DNA of 64,000 bases from Dryocosmus kuriphilus. Taxonomy: Eukaryota > Arthropoda > Insecta > Hymenoptera > Cynipidae. Below, piece after piece: positions 1 through 11,739 of the stretch. The notes beneath the pieces are model-generated. The model ran no database searches. It saw only the letters and a program-made list of their open reading frames with translations, and had not been told where the DNA came from. The stretch covers positions 134,945,230 to 135,009,229 of the forward strand of contig CM076194.1 of assembly GCA_038277395.1 (NCBI GenBank). The letters run 5' to 3'. A program made the position numbers and the translations under genes. Position 1 is the stretch's first letter, and each line of letters opens with the position of its first letter.

Positions 1-750
1 TTAAAAGAACTATATATATGTTATTAATAGAAAAACATTGCACACTTAGTACCATGCTGGGTCTATTTTATCAGTTTTTATAAATTAACGACATAAAATT
101 TACAATCACATATATTACATGTGTTACTTTTACTATTGGAAGTAATAAACTAGCTTTTAAGCTATTAAAGAATCAACTAATAAAAATCTTATTTAATAAC
201 ACCAGCCTCTATTATTACATTAAGATTGAAATTATTTCAATGCGTTATTTCTGTTTCAGGTAATCGCAATCAATCTACCAAATAAATCAGCTACATAAAT
301 TTTATAATCCACTGTAAGCAACTTTGAAACAATCTTTAACACAACAGAGTGATATGTTAAAAATCCAAATCATTTAACTGAAACCTTGCAATGACAACAT
401 GATTAGTGAAGTATTGGAGATATTAAAATCAATCATTGACAATGAAGAAATATTTTTCTTAGGTCAACATTGAACTCTGGTTAAAATAAATCTAGTTCAA
501 GAGATAAAAAGACAAACTAGATGAATAATGAATAGATTTGTACTATTGATTCCTATACTAATTAGAAAAAATGATTGATTTCTTGCATACAAGTACAAAG
601 ATTTTTTTTCAGTGATATTAAAACTGGAATTAACCTCAGTTAACTATTAATAAATATGAGGAAGAGGAGGTTAGATTTATTTAATTTATTGCAATATAAT
701 AAATGTAAAGAACTACATATAACATTTTACATGTGATTCTTAAGTTATAA
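1..750. other. AT-rich DNA, no gene recognised
   Basis: No convincing reading frame, RNA gene or repeat is visible. Composition is strongly AT with short homopolymer runs. Confidence 0.6.
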
Positions 751-971
751 GTACAGGAAATGTTCAATCCAATAATTCAAATGTTAATTCAACAATTAAA
801 AATATTGAACCAGCAGTTGTTCAAGTTTTTACACTAAATAATAAGAATATTATCATTAAAAAATGCCAGCCTCTCTTAGTTCATTAATCGTTGCAAAGTT
901 CATTAATCGTTGCAATTATTTTAAGCGACTTATTTATTTTTTTTTTTTTTTTGGGATTGTAAAAGTGAGCG

Positions 972-1184
972 TCAATGATCTGCCAACTTATTAGGATCTC
1001 CCCAGTAATGTGAAAATTTTTCTTCTATAAATTCGGAGGACAAGTCATTTTCAGCAGCATCTTCATCATCATCAACATCTTCATTATTGTTACCATCATC
1101 ATCAGCATCATTATTGATTGTCATCGATAGTGAATTATCATGTTGATCACATTCTTCTTCTTCATCTTCATCTTGTGACTCCAA
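972..1184 (-). CDS. Acidic 70-aa ORF, left palindrome arm
   Basis: The product is dominated by Asp, Glu and Asn (starting MESQDEDEEEE) and ends with a less biased segment around HYWGDPNKL. An inverted copy lies at 3849-4061 with the same start and the same ending motif but a shorter acidic stretch. Conservation of the frame in both arms suggests it once coded for protein. I do not recognise the family; it could be the acidic N-terminus of a Polinton gene. It is likely a relic of the element and not a host gene. Confidence 0.35.
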   Translation of the reverse strand: MESQDEDEEEECDQHDNSLSMTINNDADDDGNNNEDVDDDEDAAENDLSSEFIEEKFSHYWGDPNKLADH

Positions 1185-1753
1185 TTACCTCCATTCATTG
1201 TGTATGAACACAAAATCTTCTAGAGGCTTCGAGAAAACCAGAGTGGTAAGTTATATACAAGTTCTATTCTGTAGACATCTGCTCAAATAATGACAGCAAA
1301 ATTTAGATGTTAATATTTGTTATTTTTTATACCTATTTGCATCATCTATCATTGAAAATAAAACTAATGATTAGACATTTGAAAAATGTTTATACTTTTA
1401 AAGATTAACCTAATAATGATTAACTAATGATTAACATGTATATCACAAGTATTTGCCACATATCTATTTGAATTTAGAATGGTTGTTTCATATTCCAACA
1501 TAATGCAGTACCCTAGTCTAACATGTCTGGAAGTTCTGAACAAGGCGGAAAGCACATAAGTTGAATCGATGTTAAACAAATTTTGAACCGACGCGACGTC
1601 AAACCAAAGTTGAATAAACGTTAAGCCAATGTTAATTCGACGTTGGTTCGAAGATGGTTCAACGTTGGTTCAACATTGCACAGAGTTGATTCAACATTGC
1701 ACAAAAATTGATTACATATCTGATTTTTCAAGCCTAAGCACTTTACATAAACT

Positions 1754-1974
1754 TTATTGCCACGTTTCTTGATTACTTCTTTCCACCAGGTATACGTCTG
1801 GATGCTTCACTTTGAAAAGTTCCTGTTCATAGAATCCGCCAGCGATAGTTTGCTCTTGATAGTCTTTGTGCTTGTACGCCGCTGGATTGTTGGGTATGAC
1901 TTGAGTAACAGTGAATATCTCTCTTGTCGAGTTGGAAGGCGTATCCTTTAATTTATCTTCATAATAATTTTCGT
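1754..1974 (-). pseudogene. Polinton-like integrase C-terminal fragment, left arm
   Basis: Read on the minus strand this gives a short frame with the motifs TREIFTVTQVIP, GGFYEQELF and HPDVYLVE, ending at a stop at 1754-1756. In the Polinton/Maverick retroviral-type integrases I know, the region after the catalytic core has the pattern W-T-x-E-x-F, then G-x-F-Y-E-x-E-L, then D-V-Y-L-V-E-K. Catalytic residues are absent, so this is only a tail fragment. It mirrors the copy at 3114-3338. Confidence 0.65.
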
Positions 1975-2574
1975 TTAGAGTTAATTACATAACGCCATAT
2001 ACATAGTGAGATGTCGATTGCGTAGGCGCAAAGTTATTGTCACGTGAAACGTAACCTCTATACTTGAAACAAAAACCGTGTCGCCATATTTTATTACGTA
2101 GATGAAGCCAGTATAGCTGTAAGGGTTCTGCAACTCAGTCGGTAAGACGAGAGAGCTTTCATACCATTTTTCCTCTTTCAATGTTCCCTGAAATTTCAAA
2201 ATTACAATCTGTTTAATCAAATCATACCATTTTCCCTGTTCCAACTCTAAAAATATTCCCTAAAATTTAAAAATAACAATTTTGCGCAATCGAATCACAA
2301 CATTTTTCCTGTTCCAACTCTAAAAACGTTACCTGAAATTTCAAAATTACAATTTGTTCAATCAAATCATACCATTTTCCCTGTTCCCAACTCTAAAAAC
2401 TTTCTCAAGAAATTTATTTTCCCCCTTTCCAGCTAATAAAACTGAGGACAATATTTTCCCCCTCTCCAGCTGATAAAATTGAGGACAATATTTTCCCCCT
2501 TTCCATCTGATAAAACTGAGCAGTATGAGGTGGATGGGGACCATGTGCAAGCTCATAGTCTCACCCGCCTTGTC

Positions 2575-2935
2575 CTCAGTTTTATCAGCTGGAAAGGGGG
2601 AAAGTGTTGTCCCCAGTTTTATCAGCTGGAGAGGGGGAAAATATTGTCCTCAGTTTTATTAGCTGGAAAGGGGGAAAATAAATTTCTTGAGAAAGTTTTT
2701 AGAGTTGGAACAGGGAAAATGGTATGATTTGATTGAACAAATTGTAATTTTGAAATTTCAGGTAACGTTTTTAGAGTTGGAACAGGAAAAATGTTGTGAT
2801 TCGATTGCGCAAATTGTTATTTTTAAATTTTAGGGAATATTTTTAGAGTTGGAACAGGGAAAATGGTATGATTTGATTAAACAGATTGTAATTTTGAAAT
2901 TTCAGGGAACATTGAAGAGGAAAAATGGTATGAAA
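2575..2935. repeat. Short tandem repeats beside the palindrome centre
   Basis: From the centre outward there are about three 33-bp units containing TTTTATCAGCTGGAAAGGGG, then three units of about 75 bp beginning TTTTTAGAGTTGGAACAGG. The left arm has the same series in reverse (about 2200-2520). The 75-bp units stay open as a 25-residue peptide repeat in part of their length, which may be chance. Subterminal tandem repeats are common in large DNA transposons. Confidence 0.7.
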
Positions 2936-3113
2936 GCTCTCTCGTCTTACCGACTGAGTTGCAGAACCCTTACAGCTATACTGGCTTCATCTACGTAATA
3001 AAATATGGCGACACGGTTTTTGTTTCAAGTATAGAGGTTACGTTTCACGTGACAATAACTTTGCGCCTACGCAATCGACATCTCACTATGTATATGGCGT
3101 TATTTAGTAAACT

Positions 3114-3338
3114 CTAGACGTAAATTATTATGAAGGTAAATTAAAGTATACTCCTCCCAACTGGACAAGAGAGATATTCACTGTGACTCAAGTCATACCC
3201 AAAAATCTAGCGGCGTATAAGCACAAGGACTATCAAGAGCAAGCTATCGCTGGCGGATTCTATGAACAGGGACTTTTCAAAGAGAAGCATCCAGACGTAT
3301 ACCTTGTGGAAAAAAGTAATCAAGAAACGTGGAAATAA
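3114..3338 (+). pseudogene. Polinton-like integrase C-terminal fragment, right arm
   Basis: The frame contains YTPPNWTREIFTVTQVIP, AIAGGFYEQGLF and HPDVYLVEKS and stops at 3336-3338. These match the post-catalytic domain of Polinton/Maverick integrases. A stop lies immediately upstream, and no DDE core is seen in the arm, so only the last 70 or so residues remain. Together with the mirrored fragment at 1754-1974, it ties the palindrome to Polintons. The DNA polymerase relic at 54-57 kb is a second Polinton trace in the window. Confidence 0.7.
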
Positions 3339-3848
3339 ACTATATGTAAAGTAGTTAGGCTTGACATATCAGATATGTAATCAATTTTTGTGCAATTTTG
3401 AACCAACGTTGACTTAAATTTTATTCAATTTTGGTTTGACGTCGGCTCAACATTTTTTTAACATCGCTTCAACGTATGCGCTTCCGCCTTTTTCAAGAAT
3501 TCCCCACATGTCAGACTAGGGTACTGCATTATTTTGGAATATACAAACACCATTTTAAATCCTAATGGATATGTGGCAAATGCTTGTGATATACATGTTA
3601 ACCGTTAGTTAATCATTAGTTAGGTGATTCTTTAAAAGTATAAACGTTTTTCAAATGTCTAATCATTAGTTTTATTTTCAATGATAGATGATGCAAATAG
3701 GTATAAAAAGTAACAAATATTAACACCTAAATTTTGCTGTCATTATTTGAGCAGATGTGTACAGAATAGAACTTGTATATAACTTACCAATCTGGTTTTC
3801 TCGAAGATTCTAGAAGATTTTGTGTTCATGCACAATGAATGAAGGTAA

Positions 3849-4061
3849 TTGGAGTCACAAGATGAAGATGAAAAAGAAGAATTTGATCAACATGATAATT
3901 CACTATCCATGACAATCAATAATGATGCTGATGATGATTGTAGAAATAATGAAGATGCTGTTGAAAATGACTTTTGCTCTGAATTTATAAAAGCAAAATG
4001 TTCACATTACTGGGGAGATCCTAATAAATTGGTAGATCATTGGCGCTCACTTTTACAATAA
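3849..4061 (+). CDS. Acidic 70-aa ORF, right palindrome arm
   Basis: This is the inverted partner of the ORF at 972-1184. It begins MESQDEDEKEEF, has a shorter acidic stretch and shares the HYWGDPNKL ending, then extends a further dozen residues. The upstream codon is not ATG in a strong context, so the true start may be elsewhere. Function unknown. Confidence 0.35.
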   Translation: MESQDEDEKEEFDQHDNSLSMTINNDADDDCRNNEDAVENDFCSEFIKAKCSHYWGDPNKLVDHWRSLLQ

Positions 4062-4237
4062 AAAAAAACAGAAATAAGTCGCTTAAAATAATTGCAACCA
4101 TTAATGAACTAAGAGAGGCTGGCATTATTGAATAATAATATTCTTAATAATTGGTGCAAAAAATTTAACAACTGCCGGTTCAATATTTTTAATTGTTGAA
4201 TTAACATTTGAATTATTGGATTGAATATTTCCTGTAC

Positions 4238-4726
4238 CTTGCAAAATTTCTGTAAAATTGAGAATTTGTTGCTTACGTATAATATTAGTGATCTCTCAGA
4301 TGACGTTATAGCATTTTGAGGATATGATGTAATATTTTGCAAGAGTTTGGAAAAGCTTAAGTCTTACTTTGACTGCTGAACTTAAAATTTTTCAACAATT
4401 AAGTAAAATATTTTTGTAGACGATATAACCGCAACCTAGGAAAGACAGAGAGACCTCTTTTTTTATTGTATGCCAAATCTTCAAATCATACCAGGTAGAT
4501 TGCTATTTCTAAAAATAAGAGAGAGATTGAGGCGTTTAAAGAAGAACGAGTGTGAAACCTGTTAATAAAATGCTTATCATCTTTTACCTCAAGCTTCGGG
4601 AATGCTGATACTATATAACGTACTTAAAACTAAGAGATAAACGCACTGATTTAAAGTGGTGCTACAAATCATAAAACTTTCAATAAAATGCATTCTGATA
4701 TTGGAATGTTTTATATGATCTGGGAA
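4238..4726. other. AT-rich spacer
   Basis: Between the palindrome and the LINE. No gene recognised. The TAA-type microsatellite at its right edge is the insertion target of the next element. Confidence 0.5.
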
Positions 4727-4745
4727 TATTATTATTATTATTATT
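4727..4745. repeat. (ATT)n microsatellite at LINE 3' end
   Basis: A pure ATT run; on the minus strand this is (TAA)n directly after the 3' end of the LINE. A matching run lies at the other end (9801-9815). Confidence 0.85.
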
Positions 4746-4974
4746 GTTGGCCCACCTCCTACCACAGGTACTCATGACCCGGTACTTCGCTACTAGACAC
4801 GGTCGCGAACTTCTGCTTGCGCATACGTCAAATAAATAATATAATCCTGCTCTGGACCATGAAGCATCGCAGCTTTTGCTCAGGCTTAGGGATGCCTGGA
4901 GTATGAGGTGTTATTCTGAATAGAGGAAATTTACAAATGAATCAGACAGACGCCCAAAGAATCATTGCTTGTTA

Positions 4975-5007
<33 letters not shown>

Positions 5008-5527
5008 GCAACAAGTTCCATCAGGCGACATTATCAAAGACATTTGTCCTCTTAGTTCTTATGTCATGTTTGACCAAAAAGATCAAAACATAGTAAGCGA
5101 TGCTTATCCCAGGCACCAAGGGGGCAAAAGCACTCCCCTTAGAGAGAGAGGGAGAATCATAGACGAACCTGGGAATGGAAACCAGAGCATTCGTCCTTTT
5201 CTTTTTTAAAAAGAGATTTAAGAACCGGCATCTGAGACAAACGATTCTAAAAATATAATATTACGAGCGGTTGGCGACACACACAACTTCACAAACGTAC
5301 ACGGACATACACGACACGATAGCGAAAACAATAATAACAATAACAATAACGACAAAAACACTAAGAACTTAAATAAATTTTTTTTTTAAATAACTAAAAG
5401 AATAAATAATAATTAAATAAATATTAAGAGAGAAAAAAAAATAAATAAATAAAAATAAATAAATAAAAATGCTATAACATGTCAACATCTTTAGTGTACG
5501 CGAAATAGCCTTGCATACATAAGGCGA
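4746..5527 (-). other. 3' untranslated region of the LINE
   Basis: Non-coding tail after the endonuclease domain. It holds A/T homopolymers and AAT-type simple repeats (5330-5470) and a poly-T tract (4975-5002) bracketed by the inverted 8-mers GCTTGTTA and TAACAAGC. Confidence 0.6.
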
Positions 5528-6569
5528 TTAGCCGCTATCGTTATTAACGCCCAAAAGACTCCGGACGATGCGATAGGTGTTAAGCAATATCGCCTTCTGT
5601 ATAAGATGTAAAAATTTCCCAGCTCCCAGGTCATCCAAGTGAAGGATGCACCTCACGTGAACGTTCCCTGTGGAAGAGACTACAACCGGGTGAAGGGTGA
5701 CTTTCTTCACCCTCCACACGGCCATGATCTCCTGCCTTAACACCGCATATTTCTGGATCTTTCAGTATATCGAAGGTGAATGTGCTTATTTAAGGAAACA
5801 CTAATGTCAATAATTCTGACATGGTCATCGCGTTTGTTCCACCAGAGGACGTCCGGTCGATTATGCCTGACTAGGTGGTCTGTCAGGATAGTCCTGTCCC
5901 AGCAAAGGATATGATGTTCGTTTTCTAGTACTCTTACCGGGGTGTAATTGTAATAAGGCTTACACTCCTTTAGCAAACCAAGATTTAGGGCAATCTGTTG
6001 ATGGATGATCCCAGCAGCATCGTATATTCTTGCGAAGCAAGCATCGTACAGCCATCAATGATGTGATCGATTGTCTTATTTGGATTCCCACAGAGGCGGC
6101 ACTTGTCAATAACCGCCTCAATGTTGAGGACGTGCTTTTCGTAGTTCCTTGTGTTCATTACCCCATCTTGGATAGCAATAACGAACCCCTCCGTTTCCGG
6201 AAAGGGTTCTCCCCGTTTTAGCCAAAGGTTTGAAGCATCACTATCCACGCACGGAAGATCTAATGTTTGAGGCTGCTTTCCATGCAATTGCTTGTTTCGC
6301 CATTGAGTATTAAGATGTTCAATAGTTAGGTGTCCAATGTTCTGGTAATCAGAAACTGCAAGTTTCAGAGTAGTGTACAGGTCTACTCTACAGATGTAGT
6401 CGTAAAGCGGGATAATCGTCCTGTTTAGAAAGTATTCACGGATCTGTGTGACTTGTGAGTCACAAAGCCGTCGGACATCCAAAACCCCTCTGCCCTCAAG
6501 CTTGCGTGGAAGGACTATTCTCTCCACAGCCGTCCTCTGGTGATGTATCCGATGTTCAGACATTTTCAT
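5528..6569 (-). pseudogene. LINE C-terminus: zinc finger and restriction-like endonuclease
   Basis: Three frames follow one another on the minus strand (5985-6569, 5737-5976, 5528-5743), separated by frameshifts near 5980 and 5740; another near 6560 separates them from the reverse transcriptase. The first contains the zinc finger CRLCGNPNKTIDHIIDGC. The second contains RPDVLWWNK followed by VRIIDISV, the P-D...D pattern of the restriction-like endonuclease that nicks the DNA target in R2/R4-type elements. The third is the remaining C-terminal extension. Confidence 0.75.
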
Positions 6570-8286
6570 GCGGTATGGTTCTGTTTAGAGCCTCGAGGTC
6601 CGTCTTAGACCACAATATTAACCCAAAAGAGTATGTCAGGAGAGGAATAGCAAAGGTGTTAATTGCCTTGTTAATGTTCTTAGCACCGAGACCGGTAGAC
6701 AGGATCAAACTCAGTCGTCTCGAGAAGGTAGTCTTAAGTGCGTCTTCCGTCACAGACAGAAGTGGTCCTTTTGCCTGCAATACACCGAGATACCTATATG
6801 ACTCCCCAACAATCATCGTCTGTATCAGATCCTGAACATCCGTTTCCAGCGTGGTGACCATGTCTCCATGGGATAAATGCAGTTTTCTGCATTTATCCAG
6901 GTCCAGACTCATCCTGTTGTCATTGGAAAACTGCAATAAGATGTTAAGAGTGTTTTGTAGTTTGGATTCTGAGCCAGCATAAGCCTTTAGATCGTCCATG
7001 TAAAGGAGATGAGTTAGCTGAGCTTCAGCCACTCCCGCCATTATATTAAACCCGTAGGACGTGTTATTGAGTGTTCTACTTAAAGGGTTCAAGGCCAAAC
7101 AGAACCATAATGAACTAAAACAGTCACCTTGAAAGATGCGTCGTTTAGTTGACAAGGACTGAGTGTCCCTCGTCGCTCCACGACTGAAACACCTGATTTT
7201 CGTGCACCATATGCTTATGGCGTGACTCAAAAGTTCAATCACGCACGGACTGATCTTATATATCCTAAGAACCTCAAGTAGATAGTCTTGAGGCACCGAG
7301 GGAAAAGCTTGCTTATAGTCAATATAGGCCATGTGTAAATTATGTTGGTGGTGCTTCGCATGTAGCACCACCGCAGTATCAATTGTGACCAATCCGTTGC
7401 AACCACGGGGGCCCCGACAGCAACCCTATTCTTCTTCTGTCAGGATTTTGTTCTCCTCACAGTGTTTATAGATGCCTCCAGATATAATAGCCGCAAGACA
7501 CTTGTAGAGTGTGGAAAGGCAGGCAATTAGTCGATAATCTTTAGGTCAATTAGGATCTGGTTTTTTAGGTATCATATACCTGACGCCCGCTGTCATAAAG
7601 GAGATCATAAGTTCGGGATTCTCTAAAATGGCCTGGAGAGCGCCCGCAATGACGGGGTGCAGAGCCACCAGATACTCGTACCAGAAACTGTGCACCACAT
7701 CTGTACTAGGTGCCTTCCAATTCTTCGCCCTCTTTAGGATGCGTATTACCTCAGCAGCTGTGATAGATAAGTTATCCATCGCAGGCAGCTCTGAAACTTT
7801 CTCTTTTTCGAGGTCAAGCCACGGCGTGTCCAAATCACTTGACACATGATTACCCCAGATACCTGACCAATATCTGGCCATCTCCTCAGCACTCGGGGAT
7901 TCACTGGCATTATTGATTTCTCCCTCAGAAAGTCTACGGTAAAACTTCTTTTCATTTTGTAAAAACATCTTGTTGTCATAACCTCTCGCGGTAGACCGCT
8001 TGAAGCGCCGCAGACGCGCTGGCAGGACCATGCGCCTTTGTTTCAAATAGTCAATTACTTCGTCTAGATCATTAGATATTCTTGGATTGGTTTTAAGTGG
8101 ACGAAGGATTTGCTCCACGTGGCGAGTCAGCTTCTGTGTCCGATTGCCCTTCCGAAATTGGTACAACTGACCAAGCTTAGCTCTTATTTTGCTGACTTCG
8201 TTTTGAAGCCTAAGCTTCCGCGGAGGATCTGACTTTCTCCTGGGGAAGTAGGTGTTATTTCCCCTAGGCATGATTTTGATGCTCAA
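6556..8286 (-). pseudogene. LINE reverse transcriptase domain
   Basis: The same frame covers 7546-8286 and 6556-7392 and is interrupted by two stop codons between 7400 and 7545. Visible reverse-transcriptase features in order are a palm/finger segment with AYIDYKQAF, then GIFQGD-like RRIFQGDCFS, then the catalytic LLYMDDLKAYA and the thumb region RYLGVLQ. YMDD with intact aspartates shows that decay is by stops and indels and not by active-site loss. The upstream 7546-8286 part is the lysine/arginine-rich linker before the fingers. Confidence 0.8.
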
Positions 8287-8325
8287 TGTCCTGGCATACG
8301 CGACAGCAGCGCAATATGCAATAGT

Positions 8326-9342
8326 CTACAACTGCTGTGAGCTCATGTCTTGACGCAGGAACAGAGGCAATATGTGGTTGCTTAATCTGCCAATTAACCG
8401 GAAAAGGTCGTTGTTAATCCTAAATTTTGGAAGAGCACCTCTCTGGGATGGCTCCAGTTCCGTAAACTCCGTGATGGCATCAGTGAAGTACCCTAAGAGA
8501 CGCAAGCTCTGTTCATTGAGCTCTTCAGTTGGGTCCGCAGGGGCCTGGTCCGGCGGATGAAGCCCTAATGATTGACGACTATGTGACAATCTTCGTTCTA
8601 CATCCCCCGGGCCCAGCTCCCGAACATTTGTAGCATCTCGTATCCCGGGCAGAATCTCCTCCTCAGCTCCCTCCAGGGGGTTCATTTCGGGGCGTGCTAG
8701 TTCTTGTTGTACTTGACTCTTAATGTTTTCAATTTTGACCACGGAAAGAGGCTTTCGGCACTCAGTTGAGCGGAATTGGTCAGCTAGGTGTTGGGCAGTC
8801 ACCCTCGAGGCTAAGTCCGGATAAAGGCCTATGAAGAGACGATGTTGTTCTCTCGTCACAAACCCCCCTCCGAAGAAAGCCTCAAAGTGACATCTGACTA
8901 CATCCTTGTTCATGTTTTTCCATGATATCCGCTTTCTGATCTGTGTACCCGCCTGTTGTTGCTGGAGAACGGTCTCAACCACGGATCTAATTCGGCTGAT
9001 GTTTCTTCTATGGAGGACGTTCTCCCGAGTTATTAGTTGTACTCTCCGACTGAGTTCATCTCCTGTTACTGTCGGTAGCTCCGGGAATTTCGCCACAAAT
9101 TTTCGGCGAGAGGCTATCTCATCTTGTGAACTGGTGGTCGCACCTAACTCATTCTCAAATTGGCAACGCATCAAGTACTCATCATGTTGAGGCTGAAAAT
9201 TGATGCGTTGCTGCGGTATAGCTGCTGAAGTGGTCGGACGTTCGTTACAGTCCGAAACATCATCAGCAGTTGTGCCTGGTGACATGGCACCTACCACCTC
9301 TTGCCGGTGTTCTGGCTGGACAGAGTTTTCTTCGGGTGACAT
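8326..9342 (-). pseudogene. LINE N-terminal region
   Basis: A 338-residue frame collinear with the reverse transcriptase and separated from it by one stop codon near 8326. It is rich in Gln, Glu and Arg and has no zinc finger that I can see. An alternative upstream start on another frame (9291-9476) suggests the N-terminus may have been extended and then frameshifted. By position this would be the nucleic-acid-binding part of the single ORF. Confidence 0.6.
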
Positions 9343-9800
9343 GGTTCAAGTTGCTTGTCCATCACGCAACTCGCCGTTGTCAGTCCGGTACTTTCACACC
9401 CGTCGGTGTCATCAGGAGGAACCCGACGATCTTCGGGTAGCAACCATGGCTTCATAAAATTTCTTAAATTATTCATTTAAGTTTTCTAAAGCTAGGGAAA
9501 GGGTAGTCCACCCTCGCAGAGCCCCGCATGCCCCTGTTATCCTAGAGACACCGTACATGACATCACACCCCTGGTGCCACGCAGCCTTAAGCACGGTAGT
9601 TCACGCCATGGCTTGGGGGTTGTTCCTTCGGGACCATCCCTGGACCATTGTCCGCGACTGCCTATTTAGTAGTGTAACTATATTCAGCAGAAAACCTTAG
9701 TACATGTCCTCTCTATCCGCAACCTGAGGACATGCCTGGTGTCCTGGTCAAGGGCCCCATCCGAGATAACACGAATATCGAGTTAACCCGGATACCTAGG
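9343..9800 (-). other. 5' untranslated region of the LINE
   Basis: GC-richer than the surroundings, which marks it as part of the element. It runs from the start region of the ORF to the TAA microsatellite. Confidence 0.55.
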
Positions 9801-9815
9801 TTATTATTATTATTA
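9801..9815. repeat. (TTA)n microsatellite at LINE 5' end
   Basis: The short TTA run is the counterpart of the ATT run at 4727-4745. On the minus strand both are (TAA)n. Confidence 0.8.
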
Positions 9816-10639
9816 TATTATATTATTTGTATATATCCTCAACTAATGTACGTATTATCTTTGCTTATTAATATATGTTCCTCTTTATCTCTTAAAGTTA
9901 TAGAAGGTTCTATATACATCACAAAGATTCCAAGTCATCACAGAAACGCAATGTCAGCAACCCACCGTACTTAGTTACTGATTGAATGACAATTTAGCAC
10001 AGACGTTTAGTGCGGACATGAACCACAATCCCTGTCAGTTACTGATTATTTTAATAGACATCACGTATTTTAGTACGGACACGAACCATCATTATCGGCT
10101 GTTGGTAAGTGACTGTTTTTACAGACATTTAGTACGGACACGTACCTACATCGCCAGTCGATTACTATCTAATTTTACAGACATTTAACCTGGAACAGAA
10201 CCCTTCCGCCGAACTGTGGTTTTACAAACGTTTAGTTTGAAGCAAAACCCTGCCCTTGAAACCTATATCTCAGCAACCCGCTGTAATTGATTACTGACTG
10301 AATTTCATTTTAGCACGGACACAAACCATCATCACCTGTCGGTTACTGAATAATTTTACAGACACATATTTGGCACGGGCACGAACCATCGGTAAGTGAC
10401 TGGTTTTACCTTCGCCAAATTCCTACAGAAACTCATAGCAGTGACGCTTCAAGGACTCGTTGAACTATGCGTATGCGTTTCAAAACCTGTCGATTATTGA
10501 CTAATTTATCAGACATTTAGCCTTGGTTGAATTTCACGCTCTAACATCGAGGGACTTTGAAACACTTTGCGATGAGTAGAAACTTTCCATATTGTTTAAG
10601 CTAACTTTCTTAACGATGGATTTTCAGCACATCGATGGG
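9816..10639. repeat. Degenerate tandem repeat of about 60-70 bp
   Basis: Recurring phrases are TTTTACAGACATTTAG, then AC(G/A)GACACGAACC, then GT(C/T)GGTTACTGATT. They repeat imperfectly through this stretch and return at 11740-12080. No coding frame persists across units, so this is diverged minisatellite or satellite-like DNA. Confidence 0.6.
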
Positions 10640-10806
10640 TTAAAAGAATAAACATTTTCAAATGTCAAAACCTTTAGTTTTATTTTCAATGATAGATGGT
10701 GCAAATAAGTAAAAAGAAGTAAAAAATTATTAACATCTAAATTTTACTGTTATTATTTGAGTAGATGTCTACATAATAGAACTAGTATAACTTTCCACTC
10801 TAATTT
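10640..10806 (+). repeat. Third copy of the palindrome-arm sequence
   Basis: This 165-bp piece matches the right palindrome arm at about 3635-3795, including AGTTTTATTTTCAATGATAG, the text around GATGCAAATA and ATTATTTGAG(C/T)AGATGT. It is a solo fragment of the same element family, in the same orientation as the right arm. Confidence 0.7.
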
Positions 10807-11739
10807 TTAGTGTATCATTTAGATTATTCCAAGGATTCTTCTGTTTCTTTCAATTAAAATCTTAGCGTTCAATACTGCATGCATGTTTCTACAACTCACA
10901 GGAATACCCGTTCAAACCAACATAAACTGTCAAATTTTGGAATTTTTTTTAGTGTATCATTTAGATCTGTCCGAAAAACATCCCCTTTTCTAAAATCTTC
11001 TGTATTGGTGCAGTTTATAGCATTCTCAGATAGACTGCCTCTGTGTGTGTGTGTGTGCTTATTACTTTATTTTAGTTTAAGATAAGAAAACAGAAAAAAA
11101 GTGAGTTAATTTAAAATTTCGGGCGTTTTTTCCGCTGTGCATTTCCTTAATTTACTTAGTTCTAATTTATGAATAAGAGGAGCAAAAAAAGGATTTCATG
11201 CGTTTTTGTTCCGTTTTGCTCAAAATTTACCGACGGGATTACGTTACGTCAAACAACAACGATGGATTTTCAGCACATGGATGGTTTGAATTTCATGCTC
11301 CGAATTTTAAATGCGTATTGAAACTTGTCGAGTTCTCGGGAATCCCCGTTATACTCATAATGCGTCACCTACAGTATTTGTATGAGAGAATTTTTTGTGA
11401 CGCCCGTCCGCCGAACTGTGATTTTACAAACATTTAGCCTGCAGCTCGGCAATCCGCTTTACTTGTTTGAATTCAGGCACTTAACACCATCGTCTCATTC
11501 CTGCATTACATATTATTACCTGCAGCTCGGCAACCTGCCTTACTTGGCTGAATTCGGATACTTAGCATATATTAAATTCATACATTATCGAGTTTTGTAT
11601 GCGAGAATTTTTTTTTTGACGTAAATTCAACCTTGACAATAATGAAGAATGCATTGACAATATTGCTAGCATTTCTACAAGCCTATGGGTGTAAAAGAGA
11701 AGGATCAGTTTCGGGTCTCTAGCTATTGTGTAGTGACAT
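10807..11739. other. Repeat-rich, no gene recognised
   Basis: Contains a (GT)n run at about 11042-11056 and two imperfect copies of a CAGCTCGGCAA(T/C)C unit near 11440 and 11520. No convincing ORF. Confidence 0.5.

Larger units (their letters stand above)
751..4237. mobile_element. Palindromic Polinton-like element, arms about 1.7 kb
   Basis: The left arm (751-2520) reads as the reverse complement of the right arm (2575-4237) around a 54-bp unpaired centre (2521-2574). Matched landmarks are the outer end GTACAGGAAAT, an acidic ORF in each arm, an integrase C-terminal fragment in each arm and the 75-bp and 33-bp tandem repeats near the centre. The arms have diverged by many substitutions and small indels, so this is an old structure and not an assembly fold-back of a single sequence. 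Polintons carry long terminal inverted repeats with the integrase gene near an end. I infer a head-to-head fusion, or a non-autonomous derivative, of a Polinton end. Confidence 0.7.
4746..9800 (-). mobile_element. R4/Dong-like LINE with restriction-type endonuclease
   Basis: About 5.05 kb on the minus strand, bounded on both sides by (TAA)n. One long reading frame once ran from the N-terminal region (about 9342) through reverse transcriptase (YMDD active site) to a C-x2-C-x8-H-x4-C zinc finger and a restriction-like endonuclease. Restriction-like endonuclease LINEs include R2, R4/Dong, NeSL and CRE. Dong elements are known to insert in TAA repeats, which fits the flanks. The coding frame now has at least three in-frame stops and three frameshifts, so the copy is dead. 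Clade choice is inference from motif style and target site. Confidence 0.8.

Noticed and set aside
4937..5209. 90-aa ORF with a long Phe run
   Set aside because: The Phe run is the poly-T tract of the LINE 3' tail; no conserved motif.
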